Of a stretch of 64,000 nucleotides of DNA, positions 7,811-16,601 are shown one piece after another. The position numbers and the translations under genes are program-made. How positions within the stretch are numbered: the stretch's first letter is position 1; each line of letters begins with the position of its first letter. The DNA is from Aerococcus mictus (GTDB lineage: Bacteria > Bacillota > Bacilli > Lactobacillales > Aerococcaceae). The stretch is taken from NCBI RefSeq assembly GCF_003286595.3, contig NZ_CP132985.1, positions 1,736,001 through 1,800,000 on the forward strand. Reading direction: 5' to 3'. The notes beneath the pieces were generated by a model. That model searched no databases. It saw only the letters and a program-made list of their open reading frames with translations, and was not told the DNA's origin.

Positions 7811-8870
7811 TTTTCAATCCTTTATAAGTTTCAAAACGTTCTAAGCCTAATTGGATTAATCTTTCCAGCAATTGGTCATAAGGAATACCAGTCGCTTCCC
7901 ACAAGGATGGATACATGGACCATTGGGTAAAGCCAGGCATGGTGTTGACTTCATTGATGTAGATATCCATATTATGGGTGACAAAGAAGTCCACCCGGGT
8001 TAAGCCACTAGAATCAATAGCAGCATAGGCCTTAGCGGCATAGGCGCGGATCTTATCCATAATCTCACCAGGTAGGTCGGCAGGGATGGCTAATTCTACG
8101 GTATTATTGATGTATTTTTCCTCGTAGTTATAGAAACTCTTAGACTTAACCACTTCACCGGCCACTGAGGTTTCAATGGCATCATTACCGAGTACGGCCA
8201 CTTCTACCTCGCGGGCTTCTACCCCTTGTTCCACAATTACCCGGCGGTCATAATTAAAGGCCAGCTCAATGGCTTGGATTAATTCCTCCCGGTCATTGGC
8301 ACAGGAAATCCCCACACTAGACCCTAGGTTAGCGGGTTTAACAAAGATCGGATAAACCAATTCCCCTTCAATCCGGGTGAGGCTTTTGGCTCGTTCTTGG
8401 TCCCATTCATAATGGGTTAGCGAGGTAAAAGGCACTTGGGGAATTTGCGCTTGTTGGAAGAGCTGTTTGGAAATAATTTTATCCATCCCCGCTGCACTAG
8501 CTAGAACCCCCGCGCCCACATAAGGCACATTCAAGCTTTCAAATAAGCCTTGAATCTTACCATCTTCCCCGTGGGGACCATGTAAGGCTGGAAAGGCAAT
8601 GACTTCTTCCCCATTAAAGACCTGACAGGGACTGACTAAGTCGCCGTGTTCAGGGTCATTAGCGTCCAATTCAGGATTAAACCGGAGCGGAAGGTCCGCT
8701 TCTGGCGCTTGGTCAATCGCTGTCCCCTTAATCCATTGGTTGGCCTGAGTAATATAGACAGGCAACAAAGTATGCTTTTGATAATTAATATGCTTGATAA
8801 TTGATTGCGCCGTCATAATAGAAATATCATGCTCAGCACTTTGTCCTCCGTATAGTAAGACAATCTTCAT
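7800..8870 (-). CDS. ddl: D-alanine--D-alanine ligase
   Basis: ATP-grasp enzyme joining two D-alanines for the wall precursor; 356 residues. LLYGGQSAEHDIS at the start, GPHGEDGKIQG, and INEVNTMPGFT near the end are family motifs. In the omega loop, FYNYEEKY has Tyr at the position that is Phe in D-Ala-D-Lac ligases of vancomycin-resistant lactobacilli, so a normal D-Ala-D-Ala product is inferred. It follows an unknown gene by 2 bases and overlaps murF. Confidence 0.95.
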   Translation of the reverse strand: MKIVLLYGGQSAEHDISIMTAQSIIKHINYQKHTLLPVYITQANQWIKGTAIDQAPEADLPLRFNPELDANDPEHGDLVSPCQVFNGEEVIAFPALHGPHGEDGKIQGLFESLNVPYVGAGVLASAAGMDKIISKQLFQQAQIPQVPFTSLTHYEWDQERAKSLTRIEGELVYPIFVKPANLGSSVGISCANDREELIQAIELAFNYDRRVIVEQGVEAREVEVAVLGNDAIETSVAGEVVKSKSFYNYEEKYINNTVELAIPADLPGEIMDKIRAYAAKAYAAIDSSGLTRVDFFVTHNMDIYINEVNTMPGFTQWSMYPSLWEATGIPYDQLLERLIQLGLERFETYKGLKNEQ

Positions 8871-8872
8871 AA

Positions 8873-9652
8873 TTAGCCTCCAAATATTTCGTTCGAAAGT
8901 TCTTTAATCGACCAACCCTTCGCTGAATCATAGGTCAGCTTGGCTAATAACTTCGCCTCTGATAGTCGATTGATGGTTTCATCCACTTGGTCCTCTGCCA
9001 AATAAATCGGAATAACTAGGTCACTTTGCCGGGCCCAATCCACCTGGGAAAAATCAAAAATAGCCCCTTCATAAAGCAAGGGTCGTAATTCTTCAATGGT
9101 TTCCAGTGAGGGGAGGGGGATTTCCTTAGTGCTTAAAGAGCTGCTTAAGAAAAACAGTGGCCGCTTGCCTACCCCGCTATCTTCCACACAAGCCTTAATT
9201 CTAAGTGCCAATTGATAGAAAAATTCATTGATATAGCGATAATAAACCTTTACCAGATGATTTTCCATGGGCAGGCAGACATAATTATTCTGTAATTTAT
9301 AGAAGAAGGGTGAATGCCAGTGCCGGTTGGCATGACTCAGATAGAGCATTTCGGCGATTTCACCGGGATCTAACTGATGCAGTAACTCCTGAGAATCATA
9401 ATCGATCCATTTGACATGGGGATTAGCCACGCTTTCCTGTTCAATCAAGAAATCAGAAACGCTTTTTTCTCCGCGAATCAGTTCAAAACGTGTATAATCA
9501 TCAAAGGAGCCCATATCTTTAGGGCTAGACAGGAGCACTAAATTACGGGGCAACTTCTTCATGGCCTTTTTCAGGTGCTGAACCCCTAGACCACGACTGG
9601 TTACATGATTACTTGTTGGTTCAAGCAAAATATAAATATAATTCACAACCAC
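8873..9652 (-). CDS. Protein of unknown function upstream of ddl
   Basis: About 259 residues, no family recognised. I see no signal peptide or clear membrane helix and no familiar motif; it looks like a soluble globular protein. The likely start is the GTG at 9652, 6 bases after AGGAGG, or the GTG at 9646. It ends 2 bases before ddl and so is probably first in the ddl-murF operon, which hints at a wall-related or coordinate role, but that is only context. It is divergent from another unknown gene at 9717 with a shared promoter region. Confidence 0.7.
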   Translation of the reverse strand: MVVNYIYILLEPTSNHVTSRGLGVQHLKKAMKKLPRNLVLLSSPKDMGSFDDYTRFELIRGEKSVSDFLIEQESVANPHVKWIDYDSQELLHQLDPGEIAEMLYLSHANRHWHSPFFYKLQNNYVCLPMENHLVKVYYRYINEFFYQLALRIKACVEDSGVGKRPLFFLSSSLSTKEIPLPSLETIEELRPLLYEGAIFDFSQVDWARQSDLVIPIYLAEDQVDETINRLSEAKLLAKLTYDSAKGWSIKELSNEIFGG

Positions 9653-9661
9653 CAGCTCCCT

Positions 9662-9702
9662 CCTCACAGTACCATATAATGATACCAAACTTTAGACAGG
9701 AG
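9662..9702. promoter_or_regulatory. Divergent promoter region with imperfect palindrome
   Basis: TATAAT (9676-9681) on the plus strand overlaps an imperfect palindrome, GTACCAT-ata-ATGATAC. On the minus strand TGTCAC and TATCAT are 17 bases apart. Both unknown genes could start here and an operator is possible. Confidence 0.4.
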
Positions 9703-9716
9703 TGACACATCTTTTT

Positions 9717-10427
9717 ATGAAAGGCGCTCATAATATTCACTTGCTCGCCCTCCCCTTCCAAAAACATTACTACACTTATCTCTCACAAACACCCATCAAA
9801 GGGGCGATTATGGTCCATGACCTCCCCATCGCTTACCACAACTTAGTCAACCAGGTCAATGGTGGCTACAGCTCTAAAGGCTATTTCAAAAGCCCTAAGC
9901 CCAGTACTGATGCCCTGGATGCCGTCTACATTCCCTATATTGCCGGGCTCTATCCCAGACCCGTCAACCGCCCCTACCTGGTTCCCAATCTCTTGGACCA
10001 AGAGAGTTTCCAATTTTCCCAGGAATTAAGCAACCATGAGATTATCTTCTATGAAGACCAGGCCGCGGTGGCCTACCTAGCCTTCCCCAAGGACTTAAAG
10101 GAAAGCCGGAGTGAGCCTAAAGTTTACTATCAAAATTTTGCGACAGGACAAAAGCTCCTACTGGCTGAAGACTTTCAAACTTTTCTTAGCCTGGGGCAAA
10201 GACGGCATTTTTCCCTCCCTGCACCTCCTATCGATAGCTACCACCGCGCCAATGCCGCCTTCCTCCACGTCATCGGTGCGGCTGATTTAGACAGACTCCT
10301 CCAACGCTACCAGGGCCATCCCAACCAGACCTGGTTTTTAAAATGGGTCACTTACTTTAGCCAGCACCCAGAGGAAAGCTACCGTGACCTGGCCCAGGTC
10401 TACCTCAATGACTTGGAAAAGAAATAA
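9717..10427 (+). CDS. Protein of unknown function divergent from the ddl operon
   Basis: About 236 residues, unrecognised. Soluble-looking, rich in Tyr, His and Pro, with no signal peptide. The ATG at 9717 has AGGAG about 14 bases upstream; a GTG at 9702 is the alternative but overlaps that ribosome site. A strong terminator follows. Codon use resembles the neighbours, so nothing marks it as foreign. No function is offered. Confidence 0.65.
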   Translation: MKGAHNIHLLALPFQKHYYTYLSQTPIKGAIMVHDLPIAYHNLVNQVNGGYSSKGYFKSPKPSTDALDAVYIPYIAGLYPRPVNRPYLVPNLLDQESFQFSQELSNHEIIFYEDQAAVAYLAFPKDLKESRSEPKVYYQNFATGQKLLLAEDFQTFLSLGQRRHFSLPAPPIDSYHRANAAFLHVIGAADLDRLLQRYQGHPNQTWFLKWVTYFSQHPEESYRDLAQVYLNDLEKK

Positions 10428-10456
10428 ATCACTAACAATCGCTCGAGTCAAACGGC

Positions 10457-10506
10457 AAAACACCTTAAGAAGACTGCTTCAATCAAGTCTTCTTAAGGTG
10501 TTTTTG
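10457..10506 (+). terminator. Strong terminator after the 9717 gene
   Basis: A 16-bp perfect stem, ACACCTTAAGAAGACT and its complement, with an 11-base loop and a T run on the plus strand. Confidence 0.9.
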
Positions 10507-10607
10507 CTTGTATTAATGCCAAGTTTCATCCGCTAAACTAGATCAGTCAGGCTTAGGCTCATTTATTGACTAGCCGGAAGAGCTTGAATACTCAATGAGT
10601 AAAATTC

Positions 10608-10624
10608 TTTGAAAGCGCTGTTTT
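10608..10624 (+). promoter_or_regulatory. cre-like site upstream of the small membrane peptide
   Basis: TGAAAGCGCTGTTT matches the CcpA operator consensus TGWAARCGYTWNCW at 12 of 14 positions. No clear promoter can be placed next to it, so the regulatory link is weak. Confidence 0.35.
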
Positions 10625-10688
10625 TTTATTAGGCTGGGGATGTAACAATTAATTAGCAAAAAGCCATTCATTAAGAGGAGGAAAACTT

Positions 10689-10769
10689 ATGGAAGAGAAT
10701 AATAACAATACCCTGCGCTATATTTTAATCTTCGTGGTGGGTTTAATTATCGGTTTATTAATTTATTAA
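10689..10769 (+). CDS. 26-residue single-helix membrane peptide
   Basis: ATG preceded by AGAGGAGG with 7 bases spacing; the reading frame is MEENNNNTLRYIL followed by IFVVGLIIGLLIY and TAA. It is a polar, asparagine-rich head followed by one hydrophobic helix that runs to the end. The strong ribosome site, its own terminator at 10861 and the clean topology make it a credible small gene. It is too short to classify; toxin-like or regulator-like roles are possible but not shown. Confidence 0.6.
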   Translation: MEENNNNTLRYILIFVVGLIIGLLIY

Positions 10770-10860
10770 TTAGAAGTTTGTTTATGTAATTAACTTCTCT
10801 ATCAAAGCAATCGATGCACATGCGTTTTGTTTTTAGAATAAATTAAACTATCAATAGATA

Positions 10861-10907
10861 CAAAAACTGCCCCCTGTCAAATAGACAAGAGGCAGTTTTT
10901 ATTTTTA
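10861..10907. terminator. Bidirectional terminator
   Basis: AAAAACTGCC/GGCAGTTTTT with an inner CTTGTC-type stem. Serves the small peptide on the plus strand and the sortase gene on the minus strand. Confidence 0.85.
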
Positions 10908-10933
10908 GCGGTAAATTTCTAAACAATCGCTGC

Positions 10934-11641
10934 TTAGCTGAAGTATTCGATCACTTCTTTAGGAGCCTTCTCAAAAGGCCATTGTTTAACCAGCTTGCCT
11001 TGGACGATATAACGCATGGCGGCGGAAGTGGATTCTTCACAAGTCACCAGGGTCACTATCGGCTCTTGTGACTGGAGGGCCACCATGTCGACCCGGCTAG
11101 GATCGGTCTGTTGGGCATAGAAGGTTTCATATTCATAAATATTCTTCATATCAGTCAAGTAAATCTTATCCCCTAGGGAAGTATTCTCTACCATAGGCGA
11201 TAAAAGTAAGCCTGGCGCAATGGCGTCCATATTATGGCTGGCCAATGGGTAGTTATTGACTCCCATCTCTTGGTTGGGGTAAAAGGTCCCTGCCCCACTT
11301 AAAAGAACGCTCTCACTCAAGCCATTCATCACCGAAATCGAAATATTTTGTTTAGGCATAGCCAGTGCTCCGATCACATTGAGTTCGTCACTGCCTTCGC
11401 GGATCCGTTTCCGGGCTGCCCGGACCATATCAGGGGTTACCATAGTCACCTGGTTAGGGTCGTAGTTCCCTGAGTTATCTTCCTGGTTCTTTAAGACTTG
11501 GTCACGGTCGACATTACTGAGGGCATAAGTTTTTTGGTTAATATACACTTGCACAGCGGGAACATATTGGTAAATGATAAAGCCGATTCCTACTAGAATG
11601 AGGAGAATTCCCAATATGCGGCTCCAGTTAATCTTTTTCAT
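10934..11641 (-). CDS. srtA: Class A sortase
   Basis: A membrane transpeptidase that cleaves LPXTG-type sorting signals and links surface proteins to peptidoglycan; 235 residues. It has one N-terminal helix (residues 8-28), then the catalytic domain with His in LASHNM, Cys in TLVTCEES and Arg in AMRYIVQ, the class A triad. AAAGGAG precedes the ATG. It is a single gene, as is usual for the housekeeping sortase. No LPXTG substrate protein is in the window. Confidence 0.93.
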   Translation of the reverse strand: MKKINWSRILGILLILVGIGFIIYQYVPAVQVYINQKTYALSNVDRDQVLKNQEDNSGNYDPNQVTMVTPDMVRAARKRIREGSDELNVIGALAMPKQNISISVMNGLSESVLLSGAGTFYPNQEMGVNNYPLASHNMDAIAPGLLLSPMVENTSLGDKIYLTDMKNIYEYETFYAQQTDPSRVDMVALQSQEPIVTLVTCEESTSAAMRYIVQGKLVKQWPFEKAPKEVIEYFS

Positions 11642-11786
11642 AATAACTCCTTTATTTGGCCTAACGAAATCCTTCTAATTATTACCCACTTATTATAAAA
11701 AAACAAGTCAGGAAGTTGAAGTAAAGACTTTTATAGAAAAGTTTAAGTAAATCCTTAAGAATTCATAAGCGGAACTCACAAAGCAT

Positions 11787-11820
11787 AAAAAAAGAGCTTG
11801 GCGTGAATGGCAAGCTCCTT
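11787..11820 (-). terminator. Terminator after rpmE2
   Basis: GAGCTTG paired with CAAGCTC-type arm and a run of seven T on the minus strand. Confidence 0.85.
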
Positions 11821-11832
11821 CTTGTAATCTTA

Positions 11833-12099
11833 TTAGTCTTTCTTGGCGTTGGCGTCGGCAAAACCGTATTTCTTGTTGAAACGGTCCACACGTCCATCGG
11901 CTTGGGTGAATTTTTGACGTCCGGTATAGAATGGGTGGGAGTCGGAAGAAATTTCCACACGAATCAATGGATAGGTGTTACCGTCTTCCCATTCAACGGT
12001 TTCATCAGAAGTTTTTGTGGAACCAGATAGGAATTTAAAACCTGTACTTGTGTCCATAAAAACGACTGGATGGTAATCTGGATGGATATTTTGTTTCAT
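11833..12099 (-). CDS. rpmE2: 50S ribosomal protein L31, type B
   Basis: An 88-residue type B L31: [20 protein letters not shown], then [21 protein letters not shown]. It lacks the zinc-binding cysteines of type A L31, so it is the zinc-independent form. Bacteria with both forms use type B under zinc limitation; no type A gene is seen here. It follows rho by about 100 bases, a common order in lactic acid bacteria, and has its own terminator. Confidence 0.95.
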   Translation of the reverse strand: MKQNIHPDYHPVVFMDTSTGFKFLSGSTKTSDETVEWEDGNTYPLIRVEISSDSHPFYTGRQKFTQADGRVDRFNKKYGFADANAKKD

Positions 12100-12203
12100 T
12101 AGTCGTCTACTCTCCTTTGCGCCCTAAATCTTTTTCAATTTAGAGATTATTTTTACATAACAGCAATATACTATCACAGAGTTTTTTTGATTTCAAGACT
12201 TTT

Positions 12204-13505
12204 TTATTTTTCTTTCAAAGCTTGACCAAAAGAAGCCAAGCGTTCGATAAATTGTTGGTTAGTCTTGGTTTGCGATAACTCATGAATGAAGGTCTCGGTA
12301 TACTCTTGGCTATTCCCTTGCATGCCTTGGCGGAGTTGCCAGAGGGCTTCTAGGGCTTGGTCACTTAAGAGCAGTTCTTCCTTGCGGGTGCCTGACTTCT
12401 TAATATCAATGGCGGGGAAAATCCGGCGCTCGGCCAGTTGCCGGGACAAGTGTAATTCCATATTGCCGGTTCCCTTGAATTCTTCATAGATCATGTCATC
12501 CATCCGCGACCCGGTATCGGTTAAGGCTGTAGCTAAAATAGTCAAAGAGCCGCCATCTTCAATATTTCTGGCGGAACCAAAGAAGCGCTTGGGACCATAT
12601 AAGGCAGCCGGATCCAGCCCTCCAGATAAGGTCCGTCCAGAAGGCGGTTCAATCAAGTTATAGGCCCGGGCTAAACGGGTAATGGAATCCATCAAGACGA
12701 TGACATCCCGCTTATCTTCGACCAAACGCCGGGCCCGTTCCAAGACCAATTCAGCCACCCGGACATGATTATCAGGTTTTTGGTCGAAGGTCGAACTGAC
12801 CACTTCCCCTTGGACACTGCGCTCGAGGTCAGTCACTTCCTCAGGACGCTCATCGATTAAGAGAATAATCAATTCTGCCTCCGGGTAGTTTTCACTGATA
12901 CCATTGGCAATTTCTTTTAACAAAACGGTCTTTCCGGCCTTGGGAGGGGCCGCAATCAAGCCCCGTTGGCCAAAGCCGACCGGAGCGATGAGGTCAATCA
13001 TCCGGGTCGATAGGCGGTTAGGCGCCGATTCCAAGCGCAAGGCCTGGTCAGGATAAATAGGGGTTAGGGCAGGGAAGTGCGAGCGCTGTTTAGCTTCTTC
13101 AGGGTCCTTGCCGTTGACCCCATAGACATGCATCAAGCCCAGATAGCGTTCATTATTCTTAGGTGGCCGGGCAGTTCCCGAGACCAAGTCCCCATTCCGT
13201 AAGCCAAAGCGGCGCATCTGGGAATTAGAAATATAAATGTCTTCTTGACTGGGGGAATAGTTAATCGGGTGCAAGAAACCAAATTCGTTACCGGTAATAT
13301 CCAGGATGCCCTCCACTGAAAAATAGCCCTGGCTCTTTTCTTGGGCCCGGATAACGGCTAGAATCAGTTCCTTTTTATTCATTTGACTGTAGTAGGGAAT
13401 CTTATATTCCTTGGCGTAGTCATAGATTTGCTTGAGGGTGAGGCCTTCCAGATCTTCCCAGGTTAAGAGCTCATCTTTTTCAAATTTTGCTTTCTTTTTA
13501 GTCAT
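12204..13505 (-). CDS. rho: Transcription termination factor Rho
   Basis: Hexameric RNA-dependent ATPase that ends transcription; 433 residues from the ATG at 13505 (AAGAAAGGG upstream; a GTG two codons earlier is less likely). The N-terminal helical domain (LTLKQIYDYAKEYKIP) and cold-shock-like RNA-binding domain (EGILDITGNEFGFL) precede the ATPase with Walker A PPKAGKT, Walker B ILLIDERPEEVTD and the Q-loop region. It lies between murZ and rpmE2. Confidence 0.95.
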   Translation of the reverse strand: MTKKKAKFEKDELLTWEDLEGLTLKQIYDYAKEYKIPYYSQMNKKELILAVIRAQEKSQGYFSVEGILDITGNEFGFLHPINYSPSQEDIYISNSQMRRFGLRNGDLVSGTARPPKNNERYLGLMHVYGVNGKDPEEAKQRSHFPALTPIYPDQALRLESAPNRLSTRMIDLIAPVGFGQRGLIAAPPKAGKTVLLKEIANGISENYPEAELIILLIDERPEEVTDLERSVQGEVVSSTFDQKPDNHVRVAELVLERARRLVEDKRDVIVLMDSITRLARAYNLIEPPSGRTLSGGLDPAALYGPKRFFGSARNIEDGGSLTILATALTDTGSRMDDMIYEEFKGTGNMELHLSRQLAERRIFPAIDIKKSGTRKEELLLSDQALEALWQLRQGMQGNSQEYTETFIHELSQTKTNQQFIERLASFGQALKEK

Positions 13506-13536
13506 AGGCACCCTTTCTTATAAGGAGTAAAGGCCC

Positions 13537-14802
13537 TTAGTCGTCGATATCAACCAGGTCGATCTTGGCTCCTAATTTCTGTAATTTTTCACAAATATTA
13601 TCGTAACCCCGTAAGATATGTTCAGCCCCATAGAGGTCGGTCCGGCCAGAAGCAGCCAAGCCGGCATTGATCAGACAAGCCCCTGCTCTCAGATCAGAAG
13701 CAGTAACCTTGGTACCGGTTAAGGACTTGGGACCCTTGATATGGATAGTGTCATCGACCACATGGATATCTGCGCCCATCCGTTGTAATTCAGGAACATG
13801 GTTGACCCGTTTAGGATAGATGGTGTCCTCGATCACGCCACTCCCGTGGGCAGTAATCAAGAGTGGGGTTATCGGTTGTTGGAGGTCCGTAGCAAAGCCG
13901 GGATAAGCAGCCGTTTTAATATTGACCATCTCTAAATCATCCGCTTGGGGATGGACATAGATCTTGTCTTCATAGACATCCATCTTGACGCCCATTTCGC
14001 CCATCTTAGCCACTAAACCTTCAATATGTTCAAAGATCACGTTCTTCACATAAACGCCTTGGCCAACTAGGGCAGCGGCAGTGAGATAGGTTCCGGCTTC
14101 AATCCGGTCTGGGATAATGGCATGGCTGACCCCGTGTAAGTGGTCAACCCCTTCAATCCGGATGGTTGAGGTCCCTACCCCTTTAATGTTAGCCCCCATT
14201 TTATTTAAGAGGGTAGCCACGTCAATAATTTCAGGCTCCCGGGCCGCGTTATCGATCACGGTTTGTCCCTTGGCCTTGACAGCCGCTAACATAATATTAA
14301 TAGTGGCTCCGACACTAACGACATCCAGATAAATATCAGCCCCAGTTAAGCCATTAGGGGTGGAAAAGTGGATGGCCCCATTTTCACTTTCAATTTTAGC
14401 GCCTAGGGCTTCAAAACCTTTAATATGGAGGTCAATAGGACGGGGACCGAGGGAACAACCACCCGGCAACCCCACGGTACCTTCACCATATTTAGCCAGT
14501 AAAGCCCCCATAAAGTAATAGGAAGCCCGTAAACTTTGGATCTTCCCTTCAGGCATGGGAATATTTTCCATTTGGCTAGGGTCAATACGTAGGACGTGCT
14601 CTTGGAAATCAGCACTCACATTAAAATCTCTTAAAATACTAATCAGCGAATCAACATCATCAATCGTTGGAACAGCCTCTAAGACAACAGGACTATCTGC
14701 CAGAATAGCAGCAGGAATCAGCGCCACTGTACTATTCTTAGCCCCAGAAACTAACACTTCTCCGCTAAGTGGTCGTCCGCCTTCGATAATAAATTTTTTC
14801 AT
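13537..14802 (-). CDS. murZ: UDP-GlcNAc 1-carboxyvinyltransferase (second MurA type)
   Basis: Transfers enolpyruvyl from PEP to UDP-GlcNAc, the first committed step of peptidoglycan synthesis; 421 residues. SGAKNS near residue 20 has the catalytic Lys and [15 protein letters not shown] near residue 115 the active-site Cys that fosfomycin alkylates, so the enzyme should be fosfomycin-sensitive. Its place beside rho and rpoE matches the paralogue usually called murZ or murA2 in Firmicutes. The ribosome site AAAGGA is about 14 bases from the ATG. The next gene, rho, follows after 31 bases. Confidence 0.92.
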   Translation of the reverse strand: MKKFIIEGGRPLSGEVLVSGAKNSTVALIPAAILADSPVVLEAVPTIDDVDSLISILRDFNVSADFQEHVLRIDPSQMENIPMPEGKIQSLRASYYFMGALLAKYGEGTVGLPGGCSLGPRPIDLHIKGFEALGAKIESENGAIHFSTPNGLTGADIYLDVVSVGATINIMLAAVKAKGQTVIDNAAREPEIIDVATLLNKMGANIKGVGTSTIRIEGVDHLHGVSHAIIPDRIEAGTYLTAAALVGQGVYVKNVIFEHIEGLVAKMGEMGVKMDVYEDKIYVHPQADDLEMVNIKTAAYPGFATDLQQPITPLLITAHGSGVIEDTIYPKRVNHVPELQRMGADIHVVDDTIHIKGPKSLTGTKVTASDLRAGACLINAGLAASGRTDLYGAEHILRGYDNICEKLQKLGAKIDLVDIDD

Positions 14803-14857
14803 TTCGTTGATAAAATTCCTTTCACAAGTGAGGATTTGAGGATTGGGGGATAAAATA

Positions 14858-14863
14858 ATTATA
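14858..14863 (-). promoter_or_regulatory. Possible -10 box of the murZ promoter
   Basis: TATAAT on the minus strand, about 55 bases upstream of murZ. The -35 is poor. Confidence 0.4.
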
Positions 14864-14879
14864 CTGATTTATTGTATAC

Positions 14880-15186
14880 TAAAATACCAAGTCAGTCTAT
14901 ATCGATGTATTCTCGCTTTTAAGTTATTCTGGGATAAAACTTTTTCTTAGGAAAAGTAAAAATAAAAGCTGATTTAATCCCTTTCTCTCCCTAAAAGCCC
15001 TTGGTATCAGGCCTACTGCCCTCTCAATCAAAACAAGCTCCAACTAATGAAATCGATCACAAATTCATCCAGCAGTTAATGCCCTGGTAAAAGCCCTCAA
15101 AAAATTCTTAATAAAAAATTTAGCCTTTTTAAAAGCTCAGTTGAGAAACTCCCGCTACACTTCCTAAAAAAACTTTGTGAAGAGGA
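14880..15186. other. Intergenic stretch with no recognised feature
   Basis: A/T-rich spacer between murZ and the rpoE terminator. I see no reading frame with a ribosome site and no clear hairpin. Confidence 0.5.
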
Positions 15187-15275
15187 GAGAGTGTGACAAG
15201 CGCAAAAAGAGGGAAACTTGGTATACAAAAAAGACTGGTTTTTATACCAGCCTTCTTAACTTTAGTCACACGCTT
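15187..15275. repeat. Probable decayed family 1 remnant
   Basis: GAGAGTGTGACAAGCGC at 15187-15203 is the same string that opens the family 1 unit downstream of rpoB. AGTCACACGC near 15265 could pair with it. The rest of the unit is missing and the rpoE terminator lies inside. Confidence 0.35.
15226..15255 (-). terminator. Terminator after rpoE
   Basis: Stem AAGGCTGGT/ACCAGTCTT with six T on the minus strand. Confidence 0.8.
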
Positions 15276-15288
15276 TTTCGATGAATTA

Positions 15289-15930
15289 TTAGAAATCGTG
15301 GTCGTCTTCCTCTTCGTCTTCCAAGTCCTCATCATCGAGAATGGTTAAGTCGCCTTCCAGACCATCTTCTAAGTCATCTTCGGTTTCATCATCACCTAAC
15401 TCATCCAAGTCAGATTGATAATCTTTCAATTCGTCATTTTCGTCACTATCTTCATCGTCGTCATCCACGTCGACATCGTCATAGTCTTCTTCGTCGTAAT
15501 CGTCATCATCAAAGTCTGCTTCATAAGCGTCAACATCTTCTGGGTCATCGGCATTGTAGTCGATCATGTCTTCATTGCCTTCATCAAAGACATTGACTTT
15601 CTTACGACGGGAAGTCTTATGTTTTTCTTTGATATCTTCATCATCCATGGAAGAAACAATGGCTTCGTTAATGGAATCAATCGGATACCAAGCCCGTAAG
15701 CCCCAGCGGTTTTCCCCCAAGGAAATGAAACTTCCATCAGTATTTAATTCGGTATAGAAGGTGACCATGCGTTGAGCCACTTGGTCATCGGTCAAGTCAA
15801 GATATTCTTGCACAGCTGCTAATAATTGATTGAAATCATAAACTTCATTACTCTCAGCCAAAATTTCATAAGCCACTTCTAATAAAGATAGCTCCTCCTT
15901 ATTTTGGTGGTCAAGGCGTTGTAAGTTCAC
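15289..15930 (-). CDS. rpoE: DNA-directed RNA polymerase delta subunit
   Basis: The Gram-positive polymerase accessory subunit that speeds recycling and promoter selectivity; 213 residues. The folded N-terminal domain (HARE-HTH; LLEVAYEILAESNEVYDF, then ENRWGLRAWYP) spans about residues 1-95. The rest is an almost continuous Asp/Glu tail, typical of delta. The likely start is the GTG at 15930, with AAGG about 11 bases upstream. It is a single gene with its own terminator, downstream of the DUF1934 gene. Confidence 0.95.
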   Translation of the reverse strand: MNLQRLDHQNKEELSLLEVAYEILAESNEVYDFNQLLAAVQEYLDLTDDQVAQRMVTFYTELNTDGSFISLGENRWGLRAWYPIDSINEAIVSSMDDEDIKEKHKTSRRKKVNVFDEGNEDMIDYNADDPEDVDAYEADFDDDDYDEEDYDDVDVDDDDEDSDENDELKDYQSDLDELGDDETEDDLEDGLEGDLTILDDEDLEDEEEDDHDF

Positions 15931-15979
15931 TCAAGCGTCATCCTTTCAGGCTAAAAAAATTTGTCATACTCTATCTATT

Positions 15980-16420
15980 TTACACTACATCATAAGTATA
16001 TTTCAATTGCAATTGATATTGACCCAATTCTTGGTCCGAGTCTTCAAAAATTCGGTAGTGACAGTTAATCCTGCCCCCTCCTTCAAACTCTTCCACCTCG
16101 AGCTGGTCCAGTTCACTAGCCAGGCTTAAGTTAGGCAAACCCTTGATCCGGTAAAGAAAGCTCTGCCTTTTCCCCAATGCTAAGGGGATCGTGGCCTGGA
16201 CAGACTGACCTGAACGCTTAATGGTTAGGCCCTGCTTGTGGTCAAACTTCAACCGCACCCGGCTCTTAGCCCCTTGAAAATCTTCTTCATATTCAATAAA
16301 GAAAGCATGGGGGTGGGCAAAGTAAGTCCCTTTTTGGTCGATGATCAATTCCTGCTTTTCCCCCGCTTGCTGGATGTGGTTGACGCCCCGGATATGAATG
16401 ATCTCCTTCATTCTACTCAT
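15980..16420 (-). CDS. ywiB: DUF1934 (YwiB-like) beta-barrel protein
   Basis: About 146 residues matching the DUF1934 family, a small lipocalin-like beta barrel of unknown ligand, often next to argS or rpoE in Firmicutes. Seen here are the alternating beta pattern and the conserved end region GRINCHYRIFED with QYQLQLKYTYD. Start at the ATG at 16420, with AGGTGG upstream, in preference to 16435. It sits 50 bases upstream of rpoE on the same strand. Confidence 0.8.
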   Translation of the reverse strand: MSRMKEIIHIRGVNHIQQAGEKQELIIDQKGTYFAHPHAFFIEYEEDFQGAKSRVRLKFDHKQGLTIKRSGQSVQATIPLALGKRQSFLYRIKGLPNLSLASELDQLEVEEFEGGGRINCHYRIFEDSDQELGQYQLQLKYTYDVV

Positions 16421-16565
16421 TAGTCCACCTCTCACTCTTTCACTGTTTTTTTACAAAGCAGTCTGTTTCTCTTCAATGAGTATAGCATAGGTGAATTTTT
16501 TAAATAAAGTCAAGGCTTTTTCCTGCTTGTCTAGTCACTGAAAGGGGCTTTGTTTATTCACTTTA

Positions 16566-16574
16566 TGCTATAAT
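16566..16574 (+). promoter_or_regulatory. Extended -10 promoter of the lipL-like gene
   Basis: TGCTATAAT on the plus strand, an extended -10 element, about 28 bases upstream of the start. The -35 is weak, as is common with extended -10 promoters. Confidence 0.6.
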
Positions 16575-16601
16575 ATAGGCAAATTATTGAGGAGGGATTG
16601 C

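Noticed and set aside
15415-15699. A 94-codon hydrophobic frame opposite rpoE
   Set aside because: It is the complement of the repeated GAT/GAA codons of the acidic delta tail, an artefact of composition.
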